From Prosopocoilus inquinatus (taxonomy: Eukaryota; Arthropoda; Insecta; Coleoptera; Lucanidae), in assembly GCA_036172665.1 (NCBI GenBank), contig CM069874.1:48714707-48778706 (forward strand): a stretch of DNA of 64,000 nucleotides, written 5' to 3'. Each line of letters starts with the position of its first letter. Within the stretch, counting starts at the first letter, position 1. The notes under the pieces are model-generated. The model was not told the origin of the DNA, ran no database searches, and saw only the letters and a list, made by a program, of their open reading frames with translations. Of this stretch, positions 20,372 to 29,900 are shown piece by piece. Position numbers and translations under genes: made by a program.

Positions 20372-20637
20372 TGATTTTCTACAATCTTCAACCTTTCCAC
20401 TGGCAGCTAATCGGGCCGAGGGACCAAAAATGTTTGATTGTTTGTTGATTGTGTGTGTGTGTGCTGATTTAAAAAGACCACATTTACTAAACTAAACTAA
20501 CTTTATTTAATTATTCTAAGCACAACCAACATCTTTAGTGGACTGTATTACACTGATTCAGTTGCAATACCGACCGCAGGCCCTTCTTGGACCAGGGGGC
20601 AATAAAATGCAGATGTTGCAAACATTACACCTTAACA
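20372..20637 (-). repeat. 5' terminal repeat of the BEL/Pao element
   Basis: 266 bp, same ends as 14876-15141. The three differences all fall in the inner 207 bp; the first 59 bp are identical. Confidence 0.85.
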
Positions 20638-21990
20638 GTTAGCATTACCGTTAACATCATAATAATCCATAATAAGGTTTTTATTTTACCAAATTAACAA
20701 TGGCAGTAAAATATAAATTGTTATAGATATGTATCCAGGACATGAATGCAGGACGATTAAATTAATACGAAGATCCCACATCGTATTACCTACCGAGACA
20801 ATTCATCATTTTAATAGAAATGAAAGTGCAGAAGGTAGGAGCTACAACTATGAAACGATCACTTTAAATAATTTTATTAAAGTGTAGTGTAAGTAAAGTA
20901 TTATTATGTGTGAGTGATTAGCAGATTTATAAAATTTAAAGTTGATCAAAGTACAATATTCTGAATAAAAATTGTTAAAAAAAAGTTTAATTTGCAGTAA
21001 TTTTGAAGATATTCATACTTAAAGTCAAAAATAATGCGTACGGATAAAGAAAGAATGTATTGAATTGCAATTTTGAAAGCATTTCCATAAATTATGAACT
21101 TCATGAATAACAATGTACAAATAATGTGTTATTACTTGCAGTTAAATATAGTAATTTGAGAATAATATGTGGTTTGTTTTATTAGCTTAACATCTAGTAA
21201 ATATCATAATTTAATCATGATTTTCCGTTTCTTTAGGTTTTCTTCTCCGTACATTCATTTAGGTAATACGTTATACGCTGACTAACGTGCCGCTTATGAG
21301 AATGAAATTGAGTTCCATACTTTCGTCCTATATCTGATCATTAGCGCCGTTTACACGGACACTCCAAACTGTCGCTTTGTCCTGGAGTAAGGGTTCGGAG
21401 TGTAGGCTTTTGGCGGAGTTCAGAAAAATAATTAACACCTGCACGCTGGACTCTCTTTCCAGAGTGTGCAATCCAAATCTTTTCTCGTAAGTGCAAAATA
21501 TAACATCGTCTCTTAAAACGGTCAAAAAAATTGCACGGTGCCAATATAAAATTTTCTTAGAAAAGTTATCAACATTTTTGTTGCATATCTCAGTCAGATT
21601 ATGAATTAACACAATGTTTGGAAATATAATAAAAACAAAATTATTTTAAATCTCTTGTACCCTTTCTTCTACTACTCTCAATCAGGTCAACTAGACGTAA
21701 GTTTAATAATTATACACATTAAGGCTAGTTGAACCCTGCCTCCACTTTGAAATTTGGACCTAATAAGCACACTACCAGAAGCACATCCGCGTTGCCAAGT
21801 TTAGGAATTTTTGTTTAGATCTGGGCAATTCTTACTTATGGAAAGCAGTACATTTATCGCTGGAAAGGGACATTTTGCATCTGGCAACGATCTTGCGCCT
21901 CTAGCGGCAACTCTCATGAACTAAATGGCAATTTAGAGCAATGTAAATATATAAATTAGTCAAAACTGAAATGACTTTTAATATATATAT
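20638..21990. other. Unannotated AT-rich region
   Basis: No gene supported. A short (TA)n run at about 21981-21994 leads into the Penelope element. Confidence 0.5.
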
Positions 21991-22034
21991 ATATGCTGTA
22001 GTATTCTTCCGGGTAGTCCTCCGCGTTGAGTTCT

Positions 22035-22085
22035 CTAAAGAACTATTTGTCTTCTGACAACGTTTCGGCAAGGTCTCACTTGCCA
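22035..22085 (-). ncRNA. Hammerhead-like core at the Penelope 3' end, copy A
   Basis: The minus strand reads CTGAAGA, then GGCAAG/CTTGCC as stem II, then GAAACGTTGTC. The core bases of hammerheads found in Penelope-like elements are present. I could not find a matching upstream stem I strand, so activity is uncertain. Confidence 0.5.
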
Positions 22086-22088
22086 TCT

Positions 22089-24212
22089 TCAGGTCTTCGC
22101 TGCTGCTTGCCTGCTTCTGCTCCTCGTCGTTACTCGAGTCACAGTGGCTTCTGGTCGCGCTGGTGGTGGTTTAAGTACCGTGTTGCGGTCACGCGTCGTT
22201 ACGCTTGGTGGTTTTTCCGCTTGACTTCTTGTTGTTGGTTGATTGGGTCGTGCCTGTTGACTGCTTTCTCCTAATCCTGATGGTCCGGGGTTCGCTGGTT
22301 TCTGGCTTCGGGTTACTGGTCCTCGACGGTCGGTGGATTTTCGGATCACTGGCCTCCAGGTGGGTGGTAGTCGTAAGGCATCCTCTCTGGTGTTTAAGTT
22401 CATCTGATGTTTCTCGATTTCTATCGCTTCTCGGATGATGCGTTTGGTCTTGTGTTCTACGCTGGCAATTGTTCTGGTGTTGTCGAAATCTATTTTGTGT
22501 GAAGTCGCTTTTACGTGTTGTGCCAATGATGATGTTTTCTCGTCCTTCTCGACGGCCTTTCGATGTTCTTCTCTCCTGACGCTTATTTTTCTATTTGTTT
22601 GGCCTATGTAGACCTTGTCGCAATCTTGACAGGGAATTCCGTACACGCCTTGGCTTTCCAGTTGTATTTTAGTTTTGACTGTTGGCAGGATGTTTCCAAT
22701 TTTCTTGTCGGTGTTGAATGATGTCCGGATATTGTGTTTCTTGAGTATTCTGCTGATCTTCTCTGTTGTCCCTTTAACAAATGGTAGGCATGCTGTTCCT
22801 ACTATATCTTTTTCCTCTTCCTGTGTCTTGGGTTCGCGTTGGTGTTCGGCTTTCCTGATTTGTTTGTCCTGATATCCATTTTTTATTAAAGATGAGCGGA
22901 TTTTCTTCATTTCTTCTACCTTGTTTTCTGAGTCAGCCAATCTTTGGGACCGGGTGACGAGGGTCCTTACCACTGATTGCAATTGTGCTGGATGGTGATG
23001 TGATTGTGCGTTCAGGTACCGTTCCGTGTGGGTTGGTTTTCGGTATACGGAATGTCCAAGGCTTCCATCTGGTTTTTTCTTTATAAGTACATCGAGGAAT
23101 GGAAGTTCGTTGTTTTCTTCGATTTCCATCGTGAACTTGATCTTCGGATGGATTTCATTCAGGTGTTGCAGAAATCTTCGTAGTTGTTCTTCTCCATGCT
23201 TCCATATTATGAAGGTGTCGTCCATATATCTGAGCCACAGGTGTGGTTTGTGACTTGCGGTATCGATGGCCCGTACTTCGAAATCCTCCATGAATAAGTT
23301 GGCGATTACAGGAGATAATGCTGATCCCATGGGTGATCCTTCTACTTGTTTATAACGTTGGTTCTTGAAGATGAAGTGGGTGTTCTTCAAGCAGTGCTTC
23401 ACCAGGTCCATGGTGTCGTCTGGGATGTGGTGTTTTAGATGAAGGATATCCACTGCTTCGTCTATTGGTATGTTGGTGAATAGTGAGACCACGTCGAAAC
23501 TTACTAGCAGATCTCCTGGTTCTACGGTGAAGTCCTTTATACGCTCGATGAAGTGGCCTGCGTTCTTTACGTAGGATTCTGCTTCTTCGGCGTATGGCTG
23601 CAGTCGTTTGGCCAAGAATTTTGCTAGTGGTTGTAACGGTGATCCGATGGAACTGACGATTGGCCTCAGTGGTATCCCTTCCTTGTGGATTTTTGGTAAT
23701 CCGTAGAGCTTTGGGCATCTGGATGATTTTTCCCTCGGGATCAATTGTAATTGCTGCTCTTGACTGATTGAGCTGGCTTTGATTTTAGCTTTCGTTGTCT
23801 TCTCTAAGTATGTCGTTGGATCTGTGGCGATGGTGTTGTACGCTGGGTCGTTTAGTAGGACCTCCATCTTCGTTTCGTAGTCGTTACGATCCATCACAAC
23901 GGTGGCGTTTCCTTTGTCGGCTGGAAGTATGCCGATTTGTTCATTTTTCTTCAGCGTGTGTAGAGCTTGTAGTTCTTCTCGAGATAGGTTCCTCTTTGGT
24001 GGTTTTGCTCGTCTTAGGATTTGGGATACATCTTGTCGTATTGTCTCCGCTGTGTCCTCCGGTAATCCGATGATGGATGCTTCCACACTGCATATTATGT
24101 TCTCCATTGGTATGCTGGCTGGTGCTACAGCGTAGTTGAAACCCTTGGCCAGTACACTTTTGCTGGCTTCGTCGAGTGGATAGCTTGATACGTTATGAAC
24201 AACTTTCTCCAA
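22089..24212 (-). CDS. Penelope-like RT with GIY-YIG endonuclease, copy A (N-terminally truncated)
   Basis: The 707-residue frame is collinear with residues 118-824 of copy B and differs at about three residues (His/Tyr in NTHFIF, Val/Ile in FLDVLIK, Glu/Asp in TREDAL). It contains the complete RT (LPADKGNATVVMD, KLYGLPKIHK, SFDVVSLFTNIP, GSPMGSALSP, YMDD) and the GIY-YIG nuclease (GVYGIPCQDC, KVYIGQTNRK). Only the first 117 residues are lost, by the 328-bp deletion, which also puts the upstream remnant out of frame. The product would copy RNA into a nicked target site; the lost N-terminus makes function doubtful. Confidence 0.9.
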   Translation of the reverse strand: MEKVVHNVSSYPLDEASKSVLAKGFNYAVAPASIPMENIICSVEASIIGLPEDTAETIRQDVSQILRRAKPPKRNLSREELQALHTLKKNEQIGILPADKGNATVVMDRNDYETKMEVLLNDPAYNTIATDPTTYLEKTTKAKIKASSISQEQQLQLIPREKSSRCPKLYGLPKIHKEGIPLRPIVSSIGSPLQPLAKFLAKRLQPYAEEAESYVKNAGHFIERIKDFTVEPGDLLVSFDVVSLFTNIPIDEAVDILHLKHHIPDDTMDLVKHCLKNTHFIFKNQRYKQVEGSPMGSALSPVIANLFMEDFEVRAIDTASHKPHLWLRYMDDTFIIWKHGEEQLRRFLQHLNEIHPKIKFTMEIEENNELPFLDVLIKKKPDGSLGHSVYRKPTHTERYLNAQSHHHPAQLQSVVRTLVTRSQRLADSENKVEEMKKIRSSLIKNGYQDKQIRKAEHQREPKTQEEEKDIVGTACLPFVKGTTEKISRILKKHNIRTSFNTDKKIGNILPTVKTKIQLESQGVYGIPCQDCDKVYIGQTNRKISVRREEHRKAVEKDEKTSSLAQHVKATSHKIDFDNTRTIASVEHKTKRIIREAIEIEKHQMNLNTREDALRLPPTWRPVIRKSTDRRGPVTRSQKPANPGPSGLGESSQQARPNQPTTRSQAEKPPSVTTRDRNTVLKPPPARPEATVTRVTTRSRSRQAAAKT

Positions 24213-24216
24213 TACG

Positions 24217-24314
24217 AGCGTTCCAGGAAAGTCAATTTGGTTTCAATTTTTAGTTTCTAGAAACTACGGTCAAGAAGAGGTAAGCTACTGTGCAAATTGA
24301 CTTTCCTGGAACGC
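24217..24314. repeat. Centre of the Penelope palindrome
   Basis: Copies A and B meet head to head here. GCGTTCCAGGAAAGTCAATTT (without its last base) at 24217 mirrors 24294-24314, leaving a unique spacer of about 56 bp (24238-24293). Confidence 0.9.
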
Positions 24315-26771
24315 TGCCGGGATAATAACATCGTGCCGAAGAGTATGAAAGTAACATTCCACAAGAAGAACAACCAAACCAAGAACATCCTGAGAAGAGG
24401 AAGTATGGCATTACTACGAGAAGCAATCCACGACACCAGGAAGGAACTGAATGAAGTTAACGTAAAGCTTCTAGCAATACATCTGGAGCTGAGTCGCACA
24501 CTACATCCGTTGTTATGGACAACACTGGACCAACTCTCAGCTTTTCGTGAAGAAACGGACACCGAACTGACAAGAAGAAAGCAGAAGAAGAAGTTCGAAC
24601 ACCTACAAAAAGAACAAAAGCCGAAGGAACATGTTACACCGCTCGTATTGGAGAAAGTTGTTCATAACGTATCAAGCTATCCACTCGACGAAGCCAGCAA
24701 AAGTGTACTGGCCAAGGGTTTCAACTACGCTGTAGCACCAGCCAGCATACCAATGGAGAACATAATATGCAGTGTGGAAGCATCCATCATCGGATTACCG
24801 GAGGACACAGCGGAGACAATACGACAAGATGTATCCCAAATCCTAAGACGAGCAAAACCACCAAAGAGGAACCTATCTCGAGAAGAACTACAAGCTCTAC
24901 ACACGCTGAAGAAAAATGAACAAATCGGCATACTTCCAGCCGACAAAGGAAACGCCACCGTTGTGATGGATCGTAACGACTACGAAACGAAGATGGAGGT
25001 CCTACTAAACGACCCAGCGTACAACACCATCGCCACAGATCCAACGACATACTTAGAGAAGACAACGAAAGCTAAAATCAAAGCCAGCTCAATCAGTCAA
25101 GAGCAGCAATTACAATTGATCCCGAGGGAAAAATCATCCAGATGCCCAAAGCTCTACGGATTACCAAAAATCCACAAGGAAGGGATACCACTGAGGCCAA
25201 TCGTCAGTTCCATCGGATCACCGTTACAACCACTAGCAAAATTCTTGGCCAAACGACTGCAGCCATACGCCGAAGAAGCAGAATCCTACGTAAAGAACGC
25301 AGGCCACTTCATCGAGCGTATAAAGGACTTCACCGTAGAACCAGGAGATCTGCTAGTAAGTTTCGACGTGGTCTCACTATTCACCAACATACCAATAGAC
25401 GAAGCAGTGGATATCCTTCATCTAAAACACCACATCCCAGACGACACCATGGACCTGGTGAAGCACTGCTTGAAGAACACCTACTTCATCTTCAAGAACC
25501 AACGTTATAAACAAGTAGAAGGATCACCCATGGGATCAGCATTATCTCCTGTAATCGCCAACTTATTCATGGAGGATTTCGAAGTACGGGCCATCGATAC
25601 CGCAAGTCACAAACCACACCTGTGGCTCAGATATATGGACGACACCTTCATAATATGGAAGCATGGAGAAGAACAACTACGAAGATTTCTGCAACACCTG
25701 AATGAAATCCATCCGAAGATCAAGTTCACGATGGAAATCGAAGAAAACAACGAACTTCCATTCCTCGATATACTTATAAAGAAAAAACCAGATGGAAGCC
25801 TTGGACATTCCGTATACCGAAAACCAACCCACACGGAACGGTACCTGAACGCACAATCACATCACCATCCAGCACAATTGCAATCAGTGGTAAGGACCCT
25901 CGTCACCCGGTCCCAAAGATTGGCTGACTCAGAAAACAAGGTAGAAGAAATGAAGAAAATCCGCTCATCTTTAATAAAAAATGGATATCAGGACAAACAA
26001 ATCAGGAAAGCCGAACACCAACGCGAACCCAAGACACAGGAAGAGGAAAAAGATATAGTAGGAACAGCATGCCTACCATTTGTTAAAGGGACAACAGAGA
26101 AGATCAGCAGAATACTCAAGAAACACAATATCCGGACATCATTCAACACCGACAAGAAAATTGGAAACATCCTGCCAACAGTCAAAACTAAAATACAACT
26201 GGAAAGCCAAGGCGTGTACGGAATTCCCTGTCAAGATTGCGACAAGGTCTACATAGGCCAAACAAATAGAAAAATAAGCGTCAGGAGAGAAGAACATCGA
26301 AAGGCCGTCGAGAAGGACGAGAAAACATCATCATTGGCACAACACGTAAAAGCGACTTCACACAAAATAGATTTCGACAACACCAGAACAATTGCCAGCG
26401 TAGAACACAAGACCAAACGCATCATCCGAGAAGCGATAGAAATCGAGAAACATCAGATGAACTTAAACACCAGAGATGATGCCTTACGACTACCACCCAC
26501 CTGGAGGCCAGTGATCCGAAAATCCACCGACCGTCGAGGACCAGTAACCCGAAGCCAGAAACCAGCGAACCCCGGACCATCAGGATTAGGAGAAAGCAGT
26601 CAACAGGCACGACCCAATCAACCAACAACAAGAAGTCAAGCGGAAAAACCACCAAGCGTAACGACGCGTGACCGCAACACGGTACTTAAACCACCACCAG
26701 CGCGACCAGAAGCCACTGTGACTCGAGTAACGACGAGGAGCAGAAGCAGGCAAGCAGCAGCGAAGACCTGA
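24297..26771 (+). CDS. Penelope-like reverse transcriptase with GIY-YIG endonuclease
   Basis: The 824-residue frame matches Penelope-like polyproteins. Residues about 1-200 are the N-terminal part; RT spans about 205-530 with PADKGNATVV, CPKLYGLPKIHK, D357 (SFDVVSLFTN), GSPMGSALSPVIANL and catalytic YMDD (446-449). A linker follows, then the GIY-YIG endonuclease at about 639-725 with GVYGI, the CQDC pair (645, 648), VYIG (651-654) and a Glu in REAIEIEKH. The C-terminal 80 residues are Arg/Pro-rich. The enzyme should nick DNA and prime cDNA synthesis there. The frame begins at a TTG; an in-frame TAG lies a few codons upstream and no ATG precedes it, so the 5' end is probably slightly truncated and the first ATG is about residue 18. 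Confidence 0.92.
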   Translation: MTFLERCRDNNIVPKSMKVTFHKKNNQTKNILRRGSMALLREAIHDTRKELNEVNVKLLAIHLELSRTLHPLLWTTLDQLSAFREETDTELTRRKQKKKFEHLQKEQKPKEHVTPLVLEKVVHNVSSYPLDEASKSVLAKGFNYAVAPASIPMENIICSVEASIIGLPEDTAETIRQDVSQILRRAKPPKRNLSREELQALHTLKKNEQIGILPADKGNATVVMDRNDYETKMEVLLNDPAYNTIATDPTTYLEKTTKAKIKASSISQEQQLQLIPREKSSRCPKLYGLPKIHKEGIPLRPIVSSIGSPLQPLAKFLAKRLQPYAEEAESYVKNAGHFIERIKDFTVEPGDLLVSFDVVSLFTNIPIDEAVDILHLKHHIPDDTMDLVKHCLKNTYFIFKNQRYKQVEGSPMGSALSPVIANLFMEDFEVRAIDTASHKPHLWLRYMDDTFIIWKHGEEQLRRFLQHLNEIHPKIKFTMEIEENNELPFLDILIKKKPDGSLGHSVYRKPTHTERYLNAQSHHHPAQLQSVVRTLVTRSQRLADSENKVEEMKKIRSSLIKNGYQDKQIRKAEHQREPKTQEEEKDIVGTACLPFVKGTTEKISRILKKHNIRTSFNTDKKIGNILPTVKTKIQLESQGVYGIPCQDCDKVYIGQTNRKISVRREEHRKAVEKDEKTSSLAQHVKATSHKIDFDNTRTIASVEHKTKRIIREAIEIEKHQMNLNTRDDALRLPPTWRPVIRKSTDRRGPVTRSQKPANPGPSGLGESSQQARPNQPTTRSQAEKPPSVTTRDRNTVLKPPPARPEATVTRVTTRSRSRQAAAKT

Positions 26772-26815
26772 AGATGGCAAGTGAGACCTTGCCGAAACGT
26801 TGTCAGAAGACAAAT
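26770..26815 (+). ncRNA. Hammerhead-like core at the Penelope 3' end, copy B
   Basis: CTGAAGA, stem II GGCAAG/CTTGCC, GAAACGTTGTC. Same reservations about stem I as for copy A. Confidence 0.5.
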
Positions 26816-26889
26816 AGTTCTTTAGAAAACTCAACGCGGAGGACTACCCGAAGAATACTACAGCATTCAACACCCGCGGAAGCCTACGG

Positions 26890-26892
26890 ATT

Positions 26893-26935
<43 letters not shown>

Positions 26936-26945
26936 TATATATATT
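26890..26945. repeat. (TA)n microsatellite at the Penelope 3' junction
   Basis: A run of alternating A and T immediately after the 3' end of copy B. The same situation is found at 21981-21994, 51248-51310 and 52060-52082. Confidence 0.9.
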
Positions 26946-26959
26946 ATATAATATAATTA

Positions 26960-29900
26960 TTTGTAAAGAAGGAATTGAAAAAGAAAGAAAGAAAAATTTA
27001 AGCAATAACATTACGAAGAAAAGATACAGTTTGAATAGGAATGGGAAAATTTCAAATAAAAGTTGCGCCATCTGTTAATCTGTAGTCGCAATAAATTTTG
27101 TTCCCTTTAATTTTTGGGAAACAGTTTCAAAACAGTTGAAGCGTACTTCCTCTTAGCGCTGGTTTGGGAGCTTTTCTAATAAAAATTAAACATTTAAGGC
27201 GCCATCTGTGTTCATGAGCCGTAACTTTATGTCCTTCATTTGTACGGAAACAATTTCACAGCAGCTGAAAACTTAACAAATAAAATTTAAACATAAAGCG
27301 AAAGAATTTATTAGCATTTGTAGTACCATCTGAGCGTTTGTAGCGCCATCTTGTTACGTCACAAGTACTTGCCTGCTGATTCAAAAATCTTGCAAGACAG
27401 CAGAATCCGTGCTCGGAAGATGATGACAAAAAAAAACGGACGGACGACTCTTGGCTCCGGCTTGCTCGCAACAGAAAAAGAAAAGCGGAGAGCGGTTTTC
27501 GTGAGTGACACTGAAGTTACCGGAAATGGGCGCCAGTCGAGGAAATCCCCGCAGCCAAGAACCAAACTAAAAGTATGCCTCGTGTGGTCCCTCGACGGAC
27601 CGGAATAGAAATGTTCGAAAAAAATCGTAATTGAAGCACAGAAGCAAAAGAGTGCAAAGAAACTGCATATCGACAAGAGAACTAATTTATTAGCGGCGTG
27701 TAACACAAAATAATAAATGGTATTTTTTTTTTTTGACAAGAGAACTAGTTTATTAGCGGCGTGTAACACAAAATAATAAATGGTACGTTGCTCAGGGAGG
27801 CGAAAGACCAAAAGGTCTTGAAATGCGTTACGTAATTCAACTAAATGATAGCAAAACAGTAAAATAATTATAGCCTGGTGGAATTCCACGAAACTTTATA
27901 CGTACTTTTAAATACAAACTAAAAATTTAACTTAATTCAACTTTCTTTGACATACCGCGGCACAAATTAGAGTAAATTCAACGAGACAAAAAAAAAAAGG
28001 CAAATCCCGACAAAGTGGTTTGAAAAATTAACGTGATCTGATCTCTCACCAAAGCTTGACGACGACAAGATTCTCTCGGAAATGGATCGCTTGTACCTTC
28101 CTTGTTGTCCTGTTCTTATCTTCCTCGATACAAAAGCAACGAGAAATAAAGTGGACTTGACGGAGGGCTTCAACAGCGGCTATTTCCAATCTCCTGAATC
28201 GTAAAAACTGTCCTATGAGAAGCAGGCGGAGAGGTTGGTGCTGAAACCGTCAGGGAGGATTGATCACCGTAATACCAGACCAAAATTATCGTTGGAGGTC
28301 GGTCGGGGAAATGCATCCGGAAGAGAAGAAAAAGTACCAAAAGAAAAAGAAGCCTAAAGAAGAAACAACAACGAAATAAATTAGGAAACATAATAACAAA
28401 AAAACGACTTACCGAAACTAATTCGACTTCTTCCGGAAAAACACAAAATTTCAATTGACCTCTTACAAAATTGCGAAATGCGAAAATCGAAAACGATACA
28501 ATCGGCGAGCAAATCAAAAATGGAACAACTCGGAATCGGTAAATAACTTCGTACTTAACTCGCCGAGAGGCCAACACAGAAGAGACGGTAAAGAGCACCT
28601 TATCATTCAAATAAAAGCGCAAGGGAAGGGAGGAAGAAAGAAGTGGTGCCAAACGGCAACAATGGAACTACAACAAAGTGCCAACCTAAATATATACAAA
28701 TCGTCACAATCTGTTACCATGAATCGTAATTCACAATATTCAAGAAAGATAATGTTACGAAAAACAATTTCGAATAATGTTGAACAGGAATATTAGAACA
28801 CAAGAAGTAACAGCTAAAAACAAATTTCTTCAAGAAAGTGTTGGAGAAACAATTGAAGCCTACCTGGTTTCGGGCTAGTTTTCAGGAACTTTTTTTACCA
28901 AAAATTTTGACAACTTTTGACATTTTTTAGAAATAGGATAATACAGAAGCAATAAAATAGATTTGTTTTTGAAACTTTCAATGAAACAGCGTTTAATGAT
29001 TTTTTCAGATTGGCTTTGTTAATAATGAATAATTTTAAAGGACTGATAGAAATTTTGCAACCCGGCGGCTTGACTTCTAGCTACGCCACTGCGCTAGAAC
29101 TTTACGGAATAATTTTAAAGAAAACAATGCGTTATTTGCGATTAAAAAACTGAGATAAATTGAAATGAGTTCATCCGCGGCGCGTTCATAAAGAGGTCGT
29201 AAACTTTTTCATCGGCTGTCGCTTTCCTTAGTGAAGTGCGAAATTGGGAAACTACAACTGGTTGAATTACATCAAACTATACTCTTGACTTACTTACTTA
29301 ATGTACATCGTTTTTATTGTAGGCGTAATACGGTAGGGCATTTTATCCAATCATAAGAATTTCGCCTTTCCCCACAACATTGGTTCTGTTTCTTTGGAAT
29401 ACCTCCTCGTATCTCATAACCAACGCGCGGAAGAAAATTTACCGTGTGTTATCGCTCACGTATAGCATCGCGCCATTCGCGCTGCGAGCCGATAACTATA
29501 AAAGTGGTCGACTTGACAACCTTCTGATAACGGCAAATCCGACATTGCAGTGGTGGATGGTAAGATGAACCTAATAATAGGTAACACTGTCCCGTCGTCG
29601 TACGCCTATCATGCCTCCTTGCCTGCCCGCTTCAATGCGACTGCGCTGGCCACGGAAATTTTCGTCCGCGCTTTGCTCATAACACGCCAAGCTCAAACAG
29701 CTGCACGCCAAACTTTCATTCGCGCCAAGTCGGGAATTCTAGACTGTTATTTCCCGGGAATTTCCGGGACAGACACCCTACTTCAAGTACAAAAGTTACC
29801 CACGTTGTCCCTACAAAATTCGGGTACCCTGTATATACAGACAGATATATGGTGAATTATATGAAAAATATTTAAAAAATTTTGAGCTAAATTTAAAATT

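Larger units (their letters stand above)
14876..20637 (-). mobile_element. BEL/Pao LTR retrotransposon, degenerate
   Basis: The minus-strand element is about 5.8 kb, bounded by 266-bp repeats that differ at three positions. Gag, zinc fingers with protease, RT, RNase H and integrase are all recognisable in the order typical of BEL/Pao, but they are split by several frameshifts and stops. I see no target-site duplication (flanks CAATT and GTTAG). LTR similarity suggests a fairly recent insertion despite the damaged frames. Confidence 0.92.
21994..24237 (-). mobile_element. Penelope-like element, copy A (left arm of palindrome)
   Basis: This copy is read on the minus strand and mirrors copy B (24294-26870). 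It lacks 328 bp near its 5' end: the CGCT at 24312-24315 of B is joined to the sequence after CGCT at 24640-24643, a deletion at 4-bp microhomology. The 3' end (lower coordinates) carries the ribozyme-like core and abuts an AT repeat. Confidence 0.93.
24294..26870 (+). mobile_element. Penelope-like element, copy B (right arm of palindrome)
   Basis: Plus-strand copy with the longest open frame. Its 5' end is at the palindrome centre, its 3' end at the AT repeat after 26870. Inverted head-to-head copies are a known habit of Penelope-like elements. Confidence 0.93.

Noticed and set aside
23795..24135. Plus-strand frames opposite Penelope RT (and the mirrored ones at 24725-25065)
   Set aside because: Shadow frames, duplicated with the element.
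27359..27889. Open frame of 176 residues on the minus strand
   Set aside because: It is lengthened by reading twice through a 50-bp duplication; no domain, very hydrophobic low-complexity composition.
28170..28652. Open frame of 160 residues on the minus strand with membrane-like segments
   Set aside because: Poly-T/purine strand bias explains the Phe/Leu-rich product; no motif or splice support.
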